Below, one piece after another: positions 60,845 to 64,000 of a DNA stretch of 64,000 bases. Numbering within the stretch: the stretch's first letter is position 1; each line of letters begins with the position of its first letter. The position numbers and the translations under genes are program-made. The notes under the pieces are model-generated. The model had not been told where the DNA came from. It did not search any database and saw nothing but the letters and a program-made list of their open reading frames with translations. Source of the stretch: Sanderia malayensis (Eukaryota > Cnidaria > Scyphozoa > Semaeostomeae > Pelagiidae); NCBI GenBank assembly GCA_013076295.1, contig RQOL01000718.1:3906001-3970000 (forward strand), written 5' to 3'.

Positions 60845-62701
60845 CTAAATTCTGTATTCCTCCGCAAATCGGACATCCACTCGTAATTGCAATAATTTTG
60901 ATCTTTCCTCCATAAGAGACTTCATCAAATCAACTGTTTGATTCTAAAAATATATAAAACGTAACAATCAATCTATATAATAATTAATTAAATATCAAAG
61001 GGTATTACGTGAGAATAAATAACAATAAATCCCAAATCAAATAGCAGTTGATGAAATGATCTCCAACTATAATTGAAATAAATTCCATAATTTTCTCGTC
61101 GCCTCACCTCTAGTTTTTCATTTTCTTTTTCTAACTCTTTCAATATATCCTCTAAATCTGAATTATCTTCATCAGAATCCTAACAAACATGGTCAAGGAA
61201 CAAACTCAATATCAAAAGCTGAGCAAAAAAGGCAGTTAGTACATGACACCAATACCAGATAAAATACTTTCTGTAAACATTTTCACTTTGACATATTTAT
61301 ATTATAGAGCAACAAGCTTGGGAAAAGGAGGCTTATTAGGGTCTTTTTGGTATATACAGAGGGAACACCTACAAGTATGTGTATATATATAGGTCTGAAA
61401 AGATACGGTTCCACTGTCAGAGCTGTCTGAGCTGGAAGAATCTTCGTCAATTGATGAAGTGTTCTCTACACCATCTTCTCCTTTCTTCAACTCATCAACT
61501 TCCAACTAAAAGCAATAAAAATAACAATTCTTATATATACGAATCAATCATAAATCCATAATACACAAAATAAAACACAATCGATGTAAAAATTAGATCG
61601 GGTTTATGAACCTGCAGTCGGTCTATGTCGTTCGCTTCTCTTTGAATTCTACTCTTCAGACGAGCAGATAGATGATTGAGTTCCTTTAAAAAAATATCAA
61701 TAACAAGGTCGATTAACTTCAAACACACAAGGGTGTCCACGGAGATATTAGCGATATGTTTCATATCAAAGATTTCATATTTCACCTCTTGTTCAATGAT
61801 GAGACGGTGTTCTTCGCGAAGTAATTCTTTAATTTCTTCTAAAAATCAAAATGCATTTAATAGCATTACAATAAAGCAATTAACTTCAGACGCATTAAAT
61901 TGGATTAATGATTATGATTTTGATAAAAGACAGCTGAATACAAATTAAAAAAAAACTATATTTACCATCTTCTGACGTAGAAGCATCTTCAATTATACCT
62001 TCGTCTTTCACTTCTTCCTTCTGATTCGCCAAAAGGTCATCTTCCTTTCCAGAACTTCTTCCGACCTCATCATTCTTATCAATTTCTTCTTCTTCGGGCT
62101 CTTCCTTGTCCGTTTTCTCAACTACGCTAGTTTTAGAATGATCCACTTTGCACATTTCCAGTATACGACTGTGTTCGTCGTGTCTTCTTTTGATTCTAGC
62201 ATCTTCTTGCTTCTTCTTCATCTCCAACCTCAACCCATCTTCTGATTTCTTCTTCGAAAAATCTTCTTCTTCTTTCTTCTTCTTCATCTCCAACTGCAAT
62301 GCATCTTCTTGCTTCTTCTTCTTCGCATCCAGCATCCATGAATCTTCTTCGATCTTCCGCGAAACTTCATGCTCCTTCTCTCTAGCATCTTTAGCATTTC
62401 TTCTCTTCACCTCCAGATCTTCATTACTCTTTACAGTACCACCTTCTTCACTGAGATTTTCCTCCGAAACCTTCCTCCTATTTACACCATCTTCCTTGAT
62501 CAAACTCTGCAATTTTCTCTTTCCTTGGTCAATTTCTAACTGCATCTTACTCCGTGTTTCTTTATTAGTTGCTGCAGTCTCTAAACTAACATCTTTACTA
62601 CTGTCCCTAGCTGTGCTAACAGCATCCTTTGATTCCTTCCCTTCTGTCCGAGATGCAGAACCTTCGGTTTTAGGCAGTTGACTTCTGCGAATTGTCTTCA
62701 A
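60845..62701 (-). CDS. Gene G: Lys/Glu-rich coiled-coil protein, 3' part
   Basis: Six exons on the minus strand join without breaking the frame: 61966-62701, 61786-61838, 61612-61683, 61407-61505, 61108-61179, 60845-60943 (stop TAG 60845-60847). The large exon is a charged helical region with repeats such as LEMKKKKEEEDFSKKKSEDGLRLEMKKK. The smaller exons encode heptad-like helices (EIKELLREEHRLIIEQE, ILKELEKENEKLE) interrupted by an acidic Ser tract. It ends LRVDVRFAEEYRI. No catalytic motif or membrane segment is seen; likely an intracellular scaffold or cytoskeletal protein. Family not recognised. The 5' end lies further right and is unresolved. Convergent with gene F. Confidence 0.78.
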
Positions 62702-63601
62702 CTGAAAAATAATCACAAGTTATTTTTCCAAAGTAGCAGGTTTGTGGTTGCATCAGCTAGCAAATTGACACAAAACGATTAAATCTTGACTCAAAATAGC
62801 TAGGCAATGTGGCTTGACATAGCTATAAGCATGATAATGCTACATTACTGCAAATGCATCACGGTCCCAAATTATTCGAATTCTATCCTGCATATACTTG
62901 AACACTATGACCTTTTAAGGAGATACAAACATAGCCACAAGGTAGCTGCAAACTATGAACCGACTCAGATGGAAGTGATAGCTTGAAATTACTTGAAAAC
63001 AGCACTCACTACATAGCTGCAAATTACAGCATAAAGACGTGATAAAACATGGCCTTAAGGACGCAGTCTACAGAAAATTCTAAAATGGAGCTTTTCCACA
63101 TAATCTAGAATTGTGATGGCCCTGATGAAGATATTGAGTCAAACATTTGCAGGAAGATACCTCTGTATTTATATTCGTCAAAAATAATAGCAAAAATGAA
63201 AAATGGGGTTTCATTACCATGACAACAGTAACTAATTGAAGGGTACTTTTAAACTTTAGGAACATTTTTTTCCCAAAGCAGAGCAGATACTTGACAAAAA
63301 CTGTTACTTATAGATTAACAACACCAAGATATTTAATTTAAGCAATGGAAATTTTCCTTCGTTGTATAAATGTGGGGCTGCCCCCAAAAAACACTGTTTC
63401 CATAGTAACTGTGGATTTTCAAAATATTTCTAAATTTCTATTGTACAATTTGTAACACTAAGTAAGTTGAATGTAATGTTAAAATTTGAGGGTTGAAGGA
63501 GTCACCGTTTCGGAATAAACTGTTCCTAAAGGATGAGATACTGCAAATATAAAGTTTTGAGAAAAACGGTGTTAAACAGACACTACGAAAAAATATACTA
63601 C
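62702..63601. other. Putative intron of gene G
   Basis: About 900 bases between the large gene G exon and the next candidate exon upstream. No coding pattern or repeat element recognised. Confidence 0.4.
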
Positions 63602-63701
63602 AAGGATTTTTATTCCACTGTCCTCTTCAGTATTTGACTTCTTGGGCAAACCAATTTTAGTTCTGAAAGATCTTGTTATACTTCTTTCCACATCCAAGTT
63701 T
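63602..63701 (-). CDS. Candidate upstream exon of gene G
   Basis: Between a TTTTAAG acceptor (63702-63703) and a CTT/GTAGTA donor the frame reads LDVERSITRSFRTKIGLPK...EEDSGIKIL and ends in phase 0, which fits the next exon at 62701. Its phase-2 start does not fit the only donor seen in the candidate exon further upstream, so either that donor is wrong or an exon is missing. Confidence 0.4.
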
Positions 63702-63732
63702 CTTAAAATTAGAATAGGCGAGTTTTACATAT

Positions 63733-63927
63733 CCTTCGCATGTTTTTTTTGGCAGTTGTTGGTGGCGTGTTCATTGTCGGGGATTTAGGCCCTGCTCCAT
63801 GTTCTCCAATTTCTCTGCTACAACTGGCTCTAGGACTTATTTCAGTACTTGCAGCATGATTTTGATCTTTATCCAATGCTACTTTGTCTTTTCGAAGAAC
63901 CTTTTGCGTTTTTTCTTCAAAACACAA
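63733..63927 (-). CDS. Possible 5' exon of gene G
   Basis: A Lys-rich open stretch (EEKTQKVLRKDKVALDKDQ...) ends near ATAT/GTAAAA at 63732-63733. Its composition resembles gene G, but the phase at the donor (1) does not match the next candidate exon. The true start is not resolved inside this window. Confidence 0.3.
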
Positions 63928-64000
63928 GGCGTCTTACTTCATTGCAAAAGTTGAACAATGACAGCAAAAATCGAAAAAAATGGCGAACACGTTGTCTTTC

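Noticed and set aside
63915..63945. A 23-base intron near the right edge joining an ATG to the candidate gene G exon
   Set aside because: Too short to be spliced.
1..64000. CRISPR array, rRNA genes, bacterial operons
   Set aside because: The window is eukaryotic with spliced genes; tandem repeats seen are minisatellites without spacer structure.

Overview
This is a eukaryotic nuclear window: AT-rich, intron-rich, with GT-AG introns of a few hundred bases. The best lineage clue is the last exon of the gene at 5519-18653. It carries four copies of the cysteine pattern CxxxCxxxCxxxCxxxCC separated by very long polyproline runs. That is the minicollagen cysteine-rich domain known from cnidarian stinging-capsule (nematocyst) proteins, so I infer a cnidarian; I cannot name the species.

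Regions 1-49 kb hold a family of four paralogous secreted proteins. Each starts with one long exon (signal peptide plus a His-rich, low-complexity region) followed by EGF-like modules, one per phase-1 exon. The genes are B (minus, runs off the left edge), A (minus, 5519-18653), C (plus, 22765-35388) and D (minus, 38806-48940). A and C are head-to-head across 4.1 kb; C and D are tail-to-tail. A, C and D each have exactly 17 EGF exons, and a distinct short EGF type falls at positions 8, 12, 16 and 17 in all three. They therefore descend from one complete ancestral gene. The last exons differ: polyproline plus minicollagen domains (A), a Ser/Gly/Pro-rich region with an apparent frameshift (C), polyproline plus a small Cys module (D). 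A two-exon His-rich secreted protein without EGF modules (E, minus, 50040-52000) lies beside them.

At 53903-58804 is an intronless 1633-codon gene (F) with an unusual domain order: NERD nuclease-like domain, superfamily-1 helicase-like ATPase, TPR-like helices, right-handed beta-helix, MYND zinc finger, and a C-terminal membrane segment. It is the best candidate here for an undescribed system. At 60845-63.9 kb is part of a coiled-coil protein gene (G, minus).

Mobile elements fill introns and spacers: a hAT-type element with an 8-bp target duplication (25682-28259) containing a LINE fragment, a Mutator-like element with an 11-bp duplication (19125-20832) containing a 112-bp MITE with its own 9-bp duplication, a mariner-derived element (39819-40454), pogo-like MITEs, minisatellites and near-perfect palindromes. 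I found no rRNA, convincing tRNA or CRISPR array.
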